Below are positions 51,996-59,862 of a stretch of 64,000 nt of DNA, piece by piece (the stretch's first letter is position 1; every line of letters starts with the position of its first letter). Position numbers and translations under genes: made by a program. This DNA is from an uncultured Coriobacteriaceae bacterium (lineage in GTDB: Bacteria > Actinomycetota > Coriobacteriia > Coriobacteriales > Atopobiaceae), in contig CADBDT010000002.1 in the NCBI GenBank assembly GCA_902793465.1, forward strand, positions 39,855-103,854, in the 5' to 3' direction. A model generated the notes under the pieces. That model worked only from the letters and a program-made list of their open reading frames with translations, did not search any database and had not been told where the DNA came from.

Positions 51996-54218
51996 CTAAC
52001 GCCGCTTTCTTCCAGCGAACACGAACCCTGCGCCTCCGATTGCCGTTATGGCTGCGGAAACGAACGATATGGGATCTCCCGTCTTGGCGAGTGTGGTACC
52101 TTTGGAGCTGGCAGCCTTGGTCGATGTCCCGGAAGACGTCTTGCTCACGCGGAAGTTGACGTACTCGGTCTTGGAGTGCTTTACGTCGCCCTCGTTGCCG
52201 TCGAACACGGTGTGGGCTTGGTAGGGCACGGACGCCGTGTCGCCCTTCGAGTTCATGTAGGGCGAGAGGTCCGCGTCAGAGTAGAGCTTGGCATTGTAGG
52301 AGAAATAAAGCGTTTTGCCCCAGAGCGAGGTGGCGTCGTCCACCGTCACGGTGACCCTCTGGCCGTCTATCGAGACGCGCGCCACGTCGGAGTCGAGCAC
52401 CTGGCCGCCGTCCGTCCACACGACGACATCGTCCGAGGTGAGGAACAGAACGTCCTCGAGGTCGACCCACGTGCGCAGCGACGTCGCATGGTTGGGCACC
52501 GCCTGCGATACGGTGTAGGTTATCTCCTCGGATGTCGAGGTGAAGGTGCCTCCGCGGCTGTTGCTCATTTTAGGAATCTGATAGTCTCCCCTCTCCCCAC
52601 CTTCCTTCTCCCACTGCGCATAGAGGGTCATGTCGTCGGTAGGATGGACCGTGCCCTCGTCCTTGTAAGATGTGCCCTTGCCATCACTCTGCGTGTTCCA
52701 GCCAGAGAAGGTGTAGCCGTCGCGCGTGAACTTGTTGGCGGTAAGAGCCGCCTCAGAGCCCGTTTTTACGGTTTGGGGATCCATCTCGCCGGACCCGCCG
52801 TTGGCGTCGAAGGTGATGGTATAGGCGGCCCTCTCCCACTCGGCCGTGAACTCGTGGTCGCCTTCCACCTTGTAATCGGCTCCTGCCGGATGCTCCGAGC
52901 CCTTCCAGAACTTGAAGTTGTAGCCAGCGCGCGTGGGTTCCGCAGGCAGCTTGATCGTGTCGCCGATGGCTGCATCAACGGTTACCTTGCCCGTCTGGCC
53001 GTCCAGCGTGCCGCCTGCGAGGTCGAAGGTAAGGGTGGCCAGCTGCGTCCACTTGGCGTAGAGCGTAAGGTCGCCGGTCACGGACTTGGAGAAGTCGTAC
53101 GCCTGCGTAAGCTTGTCGTCCGAAAACCAGCCGTCGATTCTATAGCCCTCCTTGGTGATATCGGTAGGTTCAGAGGCCTGTCCGCCAAAGGGAACAGCCT
53201 GAACGGCTGGCGCAGGCGTACCGTCGTCGGCGTCGAACTTCACCAGTGCCGACGGTACAATTTTGATGGGCTGTTCAAGGCCGACGAGGTCGGAGGGCTC
53301 GATTCTCTTGTGAGTCGTATCGCCGGTCCTGCTGAATGGCTTATCGTCACTTAGGTGAATCTTGTCGGCTGCAATAGCAGTGGCGTTGCAGGACTTCGCC
53401 GTAATGCTGTCGGTAGCTTTGGTCCAGCCAAGCGTGATCGAAAGGGCGCCTGGGGTTGATGCCAAATACCCACTTCCAATGCCGGCGCCAGTTGCATTTA
53501 CGGTGCCGCCTTGAATGTTGATTGTTATGCTATCGGTTTGGTGAGGCGAAGCGTTTCCGCCGCCAATGTCCGCCGCGTTAGCTCCTCCAGTGGCCGTAAC
53601 AGTACCGCCCGTAATCGTTACGTCGCAACCACCTCCGTTACCGCCGCCAATACCTGCACCGCCATAACCATCTCCGCTGCCGCCCGTTGCGGTAACCGTA
53701 CCTCCCGTAATGGTAATGGTTCCTCCCCATGCCTCACTTGCAAAATTTTTGCTTGCAGAGCCCCCAATACCCGCCCCACCAGAATCATCATTATAATTAT
53801 AATTAGTATTGCCACTGCCGCCCGTTGCGGTAATATCGCCGCCGTTGATCGTTATCGCACCGGTGCCAGACCCGTAGCTTCCCCCAATACCGGATAGGCC
53901 ACGTCTATCGTCTGGCCCGCCGACGCCACCTGTCGCTATCAACTTGCCCGGCCCTTCAATGACAAGAGCGTTGCCGTTATTAACGGTAATGCCTTTTGTG
54001 GCAGTGAGGGTGGTGTTCTCGCCGAGATTGAGCGTGACGGTTCCCTGAACCTCCACGCGATTGCTGAGCTTTACGCTGCTCGTAACATCCATGGTGGTCG
54101 CAACGCCAGCACTGCCCCATGTCTCATCATTCGCCGTGACATCGTCCGCCAGCGCGACCGAGGGGACCAGTAGCAGGACGAGCGCGAGCAAGAACGTGGC
54201 GGCCATTCGCTTGTGCAT
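51996..54218 (-). CDS. Surface protein with InlB-type repeats and LAKTG anchor
   Basis: 740-residue cell-wall protein. Signal peptide MHKRMAATFLLALVLLLVPSVALA. Residues about 30-290 are a Gly-rich beta-helix-like region with repeated GGTVTATGGSG/GAGIGGG units. About 330-545 hold three InlB B-repeats (Listeria-Bacteroides type): ITKEGYRIDGWFSDDKLT, PTRAGYNFKFWKG and FTRDGYTFSGWNTQSDGKG. A further beta domain follows (about 550-690). The tail has LAKTGD, a hydrophobic segment and GRKRR, a sortase signal with Ala in place of Pro. Start ATG 54218 behind TAAGGAG. Probably an adhesin. Confidence 0.88.
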   Translation of the reverse strand: MHKRMAATFLLALVLLLVPSVALADDVTANDETWGSAGVATTMDVTSSVKLSNRVEVQGTVTLNLGENTTLTATKGITVNNGNALVIEGPGKLIATGGVGGPDDRRGLSGIGGSYGSGTGAITINGGDITATGGSGNTNYNYNDDSGGAGIGGSASKNFASEAWGGTITITGGTVTATGGSGDGYGGAGIGGGNGGGCDVTITGGTVTATGGANAADIGGGNASPHQTDSITINIQGGTVNATGAGIGSGYLASTPGALSITLGWTKATDSITAKSCNATAIAADKIHLSDDKPFSRTGDTTHKRIEPSDLVGLEQPIKIVPSALVKFDADDGTPAPAVQAVPFGGQASEPTDITKEGYRIDGWFSDDKLTQAYDFSKSVTGDLTLYAKWTQLATLTFDLAGGTLDGQTGKVTVDAAIGDTIKLPAEPTRAGYNFKFWKGSEHPAGADYKVEGDHEFTAEWERAAYTITFDANGGSGEMDPQTVKTGSEAALTANKFTRDGYTFSGWNTQSDGKGTSYKDEGTVHPTDDMTLYAQWEKEGGERGDYQIPKMSNSRGGTFTSTSEEITYTVSQAVPNHATSLRTWVDLEDVLFLTSDDVVVWTDGGQVLDSDVARVSIDGQRVTVTVDDATSLWGKTLYFSYNAKLYSDADLSPYMNSKGDTASVPYQAHTVFDGNEGDVKHSKTEYVNFRVSKTSSGTSTKAASSKGTTLAKTGDPISFVSAAITAIGGAGFVFAGRKRR

Positions 54219-54344
54219 GGGGGCTCCTTACCTTACGGGCAGGACAGTTAGGTATATCGTAGCAAAGCTATCCCTCGTGGTGGCGTTCAAACCACTTAAC
54301 TTATCGCAAACGCTGCTTGTCCTGCATGTGCATGGCGCACCCGA

Positions 54345-55207
54345 TTACACCCTCCAGTCCGGTTTGCCACAATGGATGCAACGTATCTCCTTGTCCGGCC
54401 AGACGTTCCCCCATACCTCGCCTGGACGCGTTCGCCCCGTGTCCTCCCAAACGTGCTTCCCTGTTGGGCTCATGAGACACTCCTTTTTACGAGCCTTTTT
54501 TAAGCCTCCCGCGAGGGCGTCGAGCCGGCCCAACACAATGCCTGGGTCTCGATCGATGCTCTTCGCAAAGGCGGTGATGGAAGTTGCCGTAAAGTGCCCT
54601 TTGCTCCTGTGCACGTAGTCCTCATAGAGTTGCGGGTCTATAAGCTTGTTCGCCGCATACTCGTCCGCCTTCTGCTCGGCGTCTCCCGCGTCGCTCTCGA
54701 ACGAGATGCCATAGTCTCCGTTGATGACATGCCCCACCTCATGCAAAAGCGTGAACCAGAACGAGTCCGCATAGAGTCGTCGGTCGTTCACCATCAGCAT
54801 CACGCTCTTGCCGATTCGCTTCGTCGCCCCGTTAGTTTTGGACCCCGACAGGTTGGGCAGGACCACAAGCACAACGCCGGCTTCGAGGAACCTATCTTTG
54901 ATAAGGGGGTAGAAGACTTCGTGGTTTGTGGTTTGGGTGAGAGCGAAATCGATGGCATCCTCGAATCTTCTCTTGTCGAACTTCGGAGCGGCAGTGGAAA
55001 CGGCCCTGTTTGTGGCAATCTGCACCATGGCATTCGCCTTTGATATTCCCGCTTCGCTCATGGCGCCCGTAGACGCCCTGAAGCTCACCGGCATGTCTCT
55101 GCCCGTTAGCACGGTGAGAGAGGCGACCCCGAGGAAGGACCTGACCCGCTCCACCTGCTCGTCGAGCTTTCTGGGAAGAGCTGGCAGACCAAAGTTAACG
55201 CGGACTA
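54345..55207 (-). pseudogene. ImmA/IrrE-type metallopeptidase domain, separated from its HTH part
   Basis: Metallopeptidase of the ImmA/IrrE family. The zinc motif is HEVGHVINGDYG (HExxH, about residue 137 of the 269-residue frame from 55154), followed by the third ligand region AEQKADEYAANKLI. The C-terminal residues form a possible zinc knuckle (CIHCGKPDW with an earlier Cys). In relatives, this domain follows an N-terminal HTH in one protein. Here the frame continues upstream into RVNFGLPALPRKLDEQ without a start, and the HTH part is in another frame and ends at amber codons. I read it as a broken gene, although a shorter product from 55154 could still be made. Confidence 0.7.
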
Positions 55208-55267
55208 GTCGTATCCTAGCATCTTGAGGACGCCCTTCTCCCGCTCAAGCTCCTCCTCGGAGGCTAA

Positions 55268-55525
55268 CTACGCAAGAGCGATGTCGTACGTATTCTGTAG
55301 GTTGAGCCAGTATTGCACGGTTGTTCCGAGCATTCGGGACAGCTTTATGGCCATGTCGACGGTCAGGCTTTGCTTGCCCCCCATAAGCACGCTTAGGTTT
55401 TTTGGAGTGGTGCCCAGCCTCTTCGCGAAGTCCGCCTGAGTAAGACCGCTTTCTTCGACGATCTCCTCAATGTAGTAGCCCGGATGGAACGCCAGAGAAT
55501 CCCTATACTCGATGTAGTTACTCAT
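55268..55525 (-). CDS. HigA-type HTH antitoxin domain (5' part of a broken gene)
   Basis: 85-residue Xre/HigA-type DNA-binding protein: FHPGYYIEEIVEESGLTQADFAKRLGTTPKNLSVLMGGKQSLT is shown here by its parts GYYIEEIVEESGL and TQADFAKRLGTTPKNLS. The TAG at 55268-55270 ends the frame, but the same frame continues with a clear linker (LASEEELEREKGVLKMLGYD) to a second TAG at 55205-55207; after a frame change the metallopeptidase domain follows. It may still work as a stand-alone HTH regulator. Start ATG 55525. Confidence 0.75.
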   Translation of the reverse strand: MSNYIEYRDSLAFHPGYYIEEIVEESGLTQADFAKRLGTTPKNLSVLMGGKQSLTVDMAIKLSRMLGTTVQYWLNLQNTYDIALA

Positions 55526-55648
55526 AATGCTTGTCGTTCCCTGCAAACAGCCTCTTCGCTTCCTTGCGACTAGTGCACTGCTGCTCCACCTTCTTCGATG
55601 CGTAAACGAGTTCCAAGCTTGTCTCGCTTTCATACAGATTACCCAACG
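55519..55648 (-). pseudogene. Truncated HigB/RelE-type toxin remnant
   Basis: In the frame ending with TAA just over the higA start, the codons read SLELVYASKKVEQQCTSRKE, then AKRLFAGNDKHYE. This matches the N-terminal strand and first helices of HigB-type toxins (about 35 residues). The catalytic remainder is absent. The order toxin-antitoxin fits a former higBA operon. Confidence 0.6.
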
Positions 55649-55653
55649 GGTAA
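55639..55653. promoter_or_regulatory. Operator-like palindrome of the decayed HigBA locus
   Basis: TTACCCAACGGGTAA is a perfect 6+3+6 palindrome at the start of the truncated toxin. A further GTTACCC half site lies near 55667. HigA-type antitoxins bind such palindromes in their own promoter. Confidence 0.55.
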
Positions 55654-55853
55654 TTTGTTTTACATCGTTACCCACGATGGCTCAAGCGAAAGGTTATGTG
55701 TTGTGCGCAAATGGACGGGAACTGAGGTCGTCAGTCTCGGACCTATATACAACCTCTGCACGATTGACAACGTGAGCACCGCTGACCACCGAACCGATTG
55801 CGTGGAAATCAATCCACACGTTTGTGTCCAGACGCGTAAGACTCGGTGAACGA

Positions 55854-55891
55854 TATGGACAATTGTAATCTATAGATTACAATTGTCCATA
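55854..55891. promoter_or_regulatory. 38-bp perfect palindrome ahead of a toxin-antitoxin operon
   Basis: TATGGACAATTGTAATCTAT and its exact mirror meet at 55872/55873. The palindrome ends 13 bases before the toxin start (55905) and is the only candidate promoter region of that operon. It is very likely the binding site of the antitoxin, and its AT-rich centre (TATAGAT) may include the -10 box. Confidence 0.8.
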
Positions 55892-55904
55892 GACGAGAGG
55901 AGGA

Positions 55905-56252
55905 TTGTTGATAGAGCTCCTAAGAACACGCAGGTATCTCCGATGGTACAAGAAGTTAAGGGACGCTAATGCTAAGGCTGCGATAGCAGACTACTTCCTC
56001 GAAGTCGAAATGGGAAGGCCCCTCGACGTCGGCAGCGAAGCGCCGCGAGACGCTGACCTCAGATACCTTGGCGACAAGGTTGTTGAGGCCAAGTTCGACT
56101 ACGGACAGGGGATCAGGGTTTACCTTACACAAGAAGGACGGCAGGTGGTGCTTCTGCTTGTTGGAGGAGACAAGTCAACGCAGCAGAAGGACATCGCCGA
56201 CGCAAAGAGGATGGCGCGCGAGTGGAGAAAGGAGCGAATAGATGGAAGTTGA
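55905..56252 (+). CDS. HigB-like addiction-module toxin (RelE superfamily)
   Basis: 115-residue toxin of the HigB/addiction module killer family (PF05973-like): RTRRYLRWYKKLRDANAKAAI at the N terminus in parts RYLRWYKKLRD, then GDKVVEAKFDYGQGIRVYLTQEG and LLLVGGDKSTQQKDIADAKRMA, the typical ending. The start is TTG behind GAGGAGGA. It precedes and overlaps its antitoxin by 11 bases, the toxin-first order of HigBA-type systems. Confidence 0.9.
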   Translation: MLIELLRTRRYLRWYKKLRDANAKAAIADYFLEVEMGRPLDVGSEAPRDADLRYLGDKVVEAKFDYGQGIRVYLTQEGRQVVLLLVGGDKSTQQKDIADAKRMAREWRKERIDGS

Positions 56253-56541
56253 AAGATATGACACAGCCGAGATGCTGGATGAGCCAGAAGTGGTCATAGA
56301 GTTCCTAAGAAGGGCGTGGGCAAGCGGTGACGCGTCGAAGATATCGGCAGCTGTCGGTGCCGTAGCACGGTCTGAGGGAATGACCAAGATTGCACGGGCA
56401 ACGGGCCTTTCGAGGGAGGGGCTGTACAAGTCACTCAGCGAAGACGGGAACCCATCACTCGCGACGATTATCAAGGTGCTTGACGCATGCGGACTCGTAT
56501 TGGTGCCAAGCGAGAAAAGCCGTAGGCTGGAGACCGCATAG
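56242..56541 (+). CDS. HigA-like addiction-module antidote (Xre family)
   Basis: 99-residue antidote, partner of the preceding toxin. The family pattern is clear: MLDEPEVVIEFLRRAWASGD, then IARATGLSREGLYKSLSEDGNPSLATIIKVLDACGL, an HTH domain (parts shown: MTKIARATGLSREGLYKSL). It represses its own operon, presumably at the palindrome 55854-55891, and neutralises the toxin by binding. Confidence 0.9.
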   Translation: MEVERYDTAEMLDEPEVVIEFLRRAWASGDASKISAAVGAVARSEGMTKIARATGLSREGLYKSLSEDGNPSLATIIKVLDACGLVLVPSEKSRRLETA

Positions 56542-56717
56542 CAACAAATCGAGAGGGCGCCGAAATAATCCGAGACAATTGCAGTTATTATGACGCCGTC
56601 ACCGCCGCCCTGCACAGAGGTCAAAGCAACAAAGGAATAAGCGCAGAGCAGCTGGCGAGATTGCGCGAAACTGGCTCCATCTGAAGGTGGTTTTGGCATG
56701 ATAAGGGCCCGCTGGCG

Positions 56718-57548
56718 TCAGAACAGCGTCGCCTCCAGCACGTCACCGCCGCGCATGGCACCCAGCCACTCGGTGGGGATGTCGTCCTTCCCGTAGGCGG
56801 CGCCAGCAAGGGCACCCGCCACGCAGGCCGTCGTGTCGGTGTCGGAGCCCAGGTTGACGGCCATGAGCACGCAGTCGCGATAGCCACCGGTATTCGCGAA
56901 GCACCACTTGGCGGCCTTGAGCGTGTCGAGCACATAACCGCCCGAGCGGACCTCGTCGCGCGGTACCCCGGCGAGCTCGGACCTCAGCCTCTCGTGCGTG
57001 CCGTACGGGTCAGCTGCCGCGTCCCTGAGCAGATGCACGAACTCGACGCATGCTTCCTTGGACGTGGGGTGCGCGTGCGTGACGGCAGATGCCGCCCTCA
57101 CCTCGTAATCTGTGGCGTCGCAGAACGCGAGCGGCGCGATGCGCATGAGCGAGCCGTTGCCGTTGTCCCACTCCCCGGTAAGGCCGCGTCCCGTGCGCAG
57201 CGCCTCGGCCGTGGCGTTGCCGACGTCGAACACGACGCCGTCCGGCGTGTACGCGCCTTCGTAGTACCAGCTGCGGAACCGGGAGAGGAGGTCGGCCGCG
57301 TCAACGTGGCCGACGACACGTATGCTGTCGCAGGTGGCGAGCATGAGCGCGGTGTCGTCGCTCCACGTGCCGGCCGGCTGGTTGTGTGTCCCGTGGCCCA
57401 CCATGCCCTGGCATTCGAAGGTGCCCCTGGACTTGAACTCGTAGGGCACCCCCAGCGCGTCGCCCACTGCGGCGCCCCAGACCGCGGCGGAGAGCTTGGC
57501 CCTGTCTGACTTTGCGTTGGTTTCGACATCCATAACGTCTTCCTCCAT
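56718..57548 (-). CDS. ADP-ribosylglycohydrolase (DraG/ARH family)
   Basis: 276-residue enzyme that removes ADP-ribose from protein or nucleic acid. Family blocks: AVWGAAVGDALGVPYEF, GTWSDDTALMLATCDS (metal-binding Thr/Ser-Asp-Asp), FDVGNATAEAL, NGNGSLMRIAPLA and the C-terminal LGSDTDTTACVAGALAGAAYG (metal aspartates). ATG 57548 has AGGAGGG at good spacing and gives a normal-length enzyme. The frame continues upstream through a Sel1-like segment, so a longer fusion product is possible. No ADP-ribosyltransferase is seen in the window. Confidence 0.88.
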   Translation of the reverse strand: MEEDVMDVETNAKSDRAKLSAAVWGAAVGDALGVPYEFKSRGTFECQGMVGHGTHNQPAGTWSDDTALMLATCDSIRVVGHVDAADLLSRFRSWYYEGAYTPDGVVFDVGNATAEALRTGRGLTGEWDNGNGSLMRIAPLAFCDATDYEVRAASAVTHAHPTSKEACVEFVHLLRDAAADPYGTHERLRSELAGVPRDEVRSGGYVLDTLKAAKWCFANTGGYRDCVLMAVNLGSDTDTTACVAGALAGAAYGKDDIPTEWLGAMRGGDVLEATLF

Positions 57549-57946
57549 CCGTACGCCCTCCTGTTTTGCCCAGAACCCGGGGTCGTCCAACACCTTGCGC
57601 ATGCGGTCCTGTCCCACTATGGACCCCTGCAGGCAATCGCGGTAGAACTCGTAGCCATGCGCGACGGCGACACGCAGCCCGCGCTCGGCCAGCTGGTAGA
57701 GCGAGAGCGCACCCATCGGGTCATGCGGGATGTCCCACCTCGGGCCATGTTCGTCGGAGATGAGCTCCGCGATGCGGAACGCTGGTTGAGCCTGCTGGAC
57801 GACGCCCTGCGCCGCGTCGAGGCTCCTTTCGTAAAGCGTGAGTGCCGTCCGGAGGTCGGTGCCCACGCCGTGCCGCCTTGAGTCGAAGTGCAGCCGCAAA
57901 GGACGAGCGCCATGACGTTCGCGATGCAAACACAGGCCTTCTTCAT
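57549..57946 (-). pseudogene. Sel1-like lipoprotein remnant with frameshift, fused in frame to the ARH gene
   Basis: ATG 57946 opens a lipoprotein signal (MKKACVCIANVMALVLCGCT). After about 30 codons this frame loses similarity, while a second frame takes over with GVGTDLRTALTLYERSL and later DPMGALSLYQLAERGLRVA, two Sel1/TPR-like units. The second frame then runs without a stop into the ARH coding sequence. A single frameshift would restore a lipoprotein with Sel1 repeats, so this is read as a decayed gene. Confidence 0.55.
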
Positions 57947-57998
57947 GCCAACCACCCCCGTTGCTCAGGGTTCCAAGTATGCATTCATTGTATGTGGT

Positions 57999-59600
57999 TT
58001 AGCCCCTGTCGACAGAATCGATCTTGTTGCGGTCCACGTTGCCGAGCACGCAGGCCGTGTCGAAGACTTCCAGCATGATGTTGCCCGACTTGTAAGCCGT
58101 GAGCACGTAGTCGATGATGATGTTAAAGGCGGTGGCCATCGCAATCGCCTCGGCAGGAATCCCCAGCTTGGCAAAGAGAAGGCCAATGCACACGACCATT
58201 CCGCCGGGCACGGGAGGCGCCACCATGGAATAGAGGAGGCATACCAGGGCCATGCGCACGTACCAAGTGACGTCGGCACCCAGGCCATATGTTTGCATGC
58301 AGTGGAGCATGAGCACGACCAGCATGATGATGACGGACGGCTTGCAGAGAATCATGCCAAGCGGAACGCCAAACGACGTCTGGTCCTCGTCCACGCCCAA
58401 CCCGTCGGTGAGCCCGGAGATCATCTTTGGGAACGAGGCGCACGTAGACGAGGTGGTGAGCCCTAGCACCATGGCGGGCCACATGACGGTGACGAGCTTC
58501 GCAGGCGGCACGCGGAACCTCACGCTTGTGTAGAGGGTCCGTGCGACGAAGTGCGCGGTGGTGAGCGCAACCGCCAGCAGGAGTGGCATCCACATGTTCA
58601 GCAGCGAGTTGATCGTCCCCGACCAGAACTGCGAGATGATCATCACGAAGATGAACAGGGGAATGAGCCGGCAGAGCTGTTCCATGAGAAATTGCATGAG
58701 CGTGTTGAGCTCCTCGATTACCTTGCGCAGCGCCTTGCTCGCGTTTCCGAGCACGAGAGCGGCGATCCCCACGAAAACGCTCAGGATGATGATCTGCGAC
58801 GTGTTGCCGTCCGCGAACGCCTTGACGATGTTCGTGGGCAGAAGGTCGAGGAGCATCTTCACTATGTCCCCAACGAAGTCTCCGCCAGTCTGCGCGCCCT
58901 CCGTTGGCAGCGAGAAGAAGGGTATGCAGATCAGGCAGGCAAAGACCGTCGCCAAGGCGTTGTCGGCCAAGTATCTCCCGACGAGCGACTTTCCGCTGCG
59001 ACCGAGCGTGGCCACGTCGCCGATGCCGCAGACGCCCCATGCGACGGTGAAGAAGATGAGGGGTCCCGAAAGGCCGCTCAACATCGCCAGGTAAACGTCG
59101 GACACGGGCTTGACGATCTTGTCGAGCGCAAAGGCACGGGTATCGTCGGGGAGCACGGCGTTGCCCAGGAGCGCGACCCCGATGCCGAGGAGGACGGCGA
59201 TGACGATCTTCGCGAGCGTGCTGAGCGGCGGGCTCGGCCGTGTGAAGCTGACGATGTTGTAGCCGCCACGATAGTCGTAGTTTGGTATGAAGCCGGAAGC
59301 CTCCATCATCGAGCGTGCGATGGGTCCGTATCGCTTGCCGCCCATGTCCGCGTTGCTGGGTTCGTAACGCTCGCCGGGCACGGCTATCATCAGGCCTGGC
59401 TTTCCGTGCATCTCCCCCATTCGTACCGTCGCTTGGACGTCTTCGCCATAGCGGCGGCTCCACATGAGAAGCACGTTCTCGAGCGAGAGGCGCCCTGCAA
59501 GCACCTCTCGTTGGCTCATGCCCGTCTTTTCGAGAAACGCTTGGACCTCCTCGCACGCGCGGTCAATCCCCTCCGCGCTGAGTGGCAGTTCCATCTTCAC
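57999..59600 (-). CDS. Dicarboxylate/amino acid:cation symporter with extra N-terminal GHKL-like domain
   Basis: 533-residue membrane transporter. Residues about 140-520 are a sodium:dicarboxylate symporter (DAACS/SDF family) with about eight membrane segments and the signature stretch LGLTTSSTCASFPKM (a serine-rich re-entrant loop) near 390. The first 130 residues are not part of this family. They look like a degenerate ATPase fold of the RsbW/GHKL type (RLSLENVLLMWSRRYGEDV, GKPGLMIAVPGERYEP, YDYRGGYNIVSFTRP). Start GTG 59600, with TAAGGAG upstream, 20 bases after the stop of the Nif11-type precursor gene, so both form an operon. Confidence 0.85.
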   Translation of the reverse strand: MKMELPLSAEGIDRACEEVQAFLEKTGMSQREVLAGRLSLENVLLMWSRRYGEDVQATVRMGEMHGKPGLMIAVPGERYEPSNADMGGKRYGPIARSMMEASGFIPNYDYRGGYNIVSFTRPSPPLSTLAKIVIAVLLGIGVALLGNAVLPDDTRAFALDKIVKPVSDVYLAMLSGLSGPLIFFTVAWGVCGIGDVATLGRSGKSLVGRYLADNALATVFACLICIPFFSLPTEGAQTGGDFVGDIVKMLLDLLPTNIVKAFADGNTSQIIILSVFVGIAALVLGNASKALRKVIEELNTLMQFLMEQLCRLIPLFIFVMIISQFWSGTINSLLNMWMPLLLAVALTTAHFVARTLYTSVRFRVPPAKLVTVMWPAMVLGLTTSSTCASFPKMISGLTDGLGVDEDQTSFGVPLGMILCKPSVIIMLVVLMLHCMQTYGLGADVTWYVRMALVCLLYSMVAPPVPGGMVVCIGLLFAKLGIPAEAIAMATAFNIIIDYVLTAYKSGNIMLEVFDTACVLGNVDRNKIDSVDRG

Positions 59601-59620
59601 GATGACTTCTCCTTACTGTC

Positions 59621-59818
59621 TTACTCGCGGCTGCAGTGGCCGGTCGAGACCTGGCTGCAATTTCCCCAGGCGTGGCCTCCAGACACTTCCTCAAGCTCGT
59701 CTATGGTAAGTGACATGCCCTCGCTCTTGGCCAGCTCGAGAATCTCCTCGGGCGTCTTACATGCGATCGCCTTGGCCTTGACCTCGTCGCTGATGCCTTC
59801 GAAACGGTCGTCCTGCAT
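59621..59818 (-). CDS. Nif11-type RiPP precursor peptide
   Basis: 65-residue peptide with two parts. The leader (1-48) has the Nif11-like pattern: SDEVKAKAIACKTPEEILELA, here in parts DEVKAKAIACKTPEEI and LAKSEGMSLTIDELEEVSGG, ending in a double-glycine cleavage site. The core (49-65) is HAWGNCSQVSTGHCSRE, with two Cys and several Ser/Thr, suitable for lanthionine or other modification. The leader matches the nif11-like bacteriocin leader family (TIGR03798). No modifying enzyme (LanM, cyclodehydratase, radical SAM) lies next to it in the window. The next gene of the operon is the symporter. Confidence 0.85.
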   Translation of the reverse strand: MQDDRFEGISDEVKAKAIACKTPEEILELAKSEGMSLTIDELEEVSGGHAWGNCSQVSTGHCSRE

Positions 59819-59847
59819 TTCGGTTCCTTTCTTCGTGTTGGGACACC

Positions 59848-59862
59848 AAGGGGTTACCCCTT
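59848..59862. promoter_or_regulatory. Palindrome in the promoter region of the Nif11-peptide operon
   Basis: AAGGGGTTACCCCTT is a perfect 7+1+7 palindrome 30 bases upstream of the precursor start. A TTGACA -35-like box lies on the minus strand just upstream (about 59873-59868). A regulator bound here would block the promoter. Confidence 0.5.

Noticed and set aside
55598-55849. 83-codon plus-strand open frame
   Set aside because: Opposite the toxin remnant and operator; no ribosome-binding site and no resemblance to a known family.
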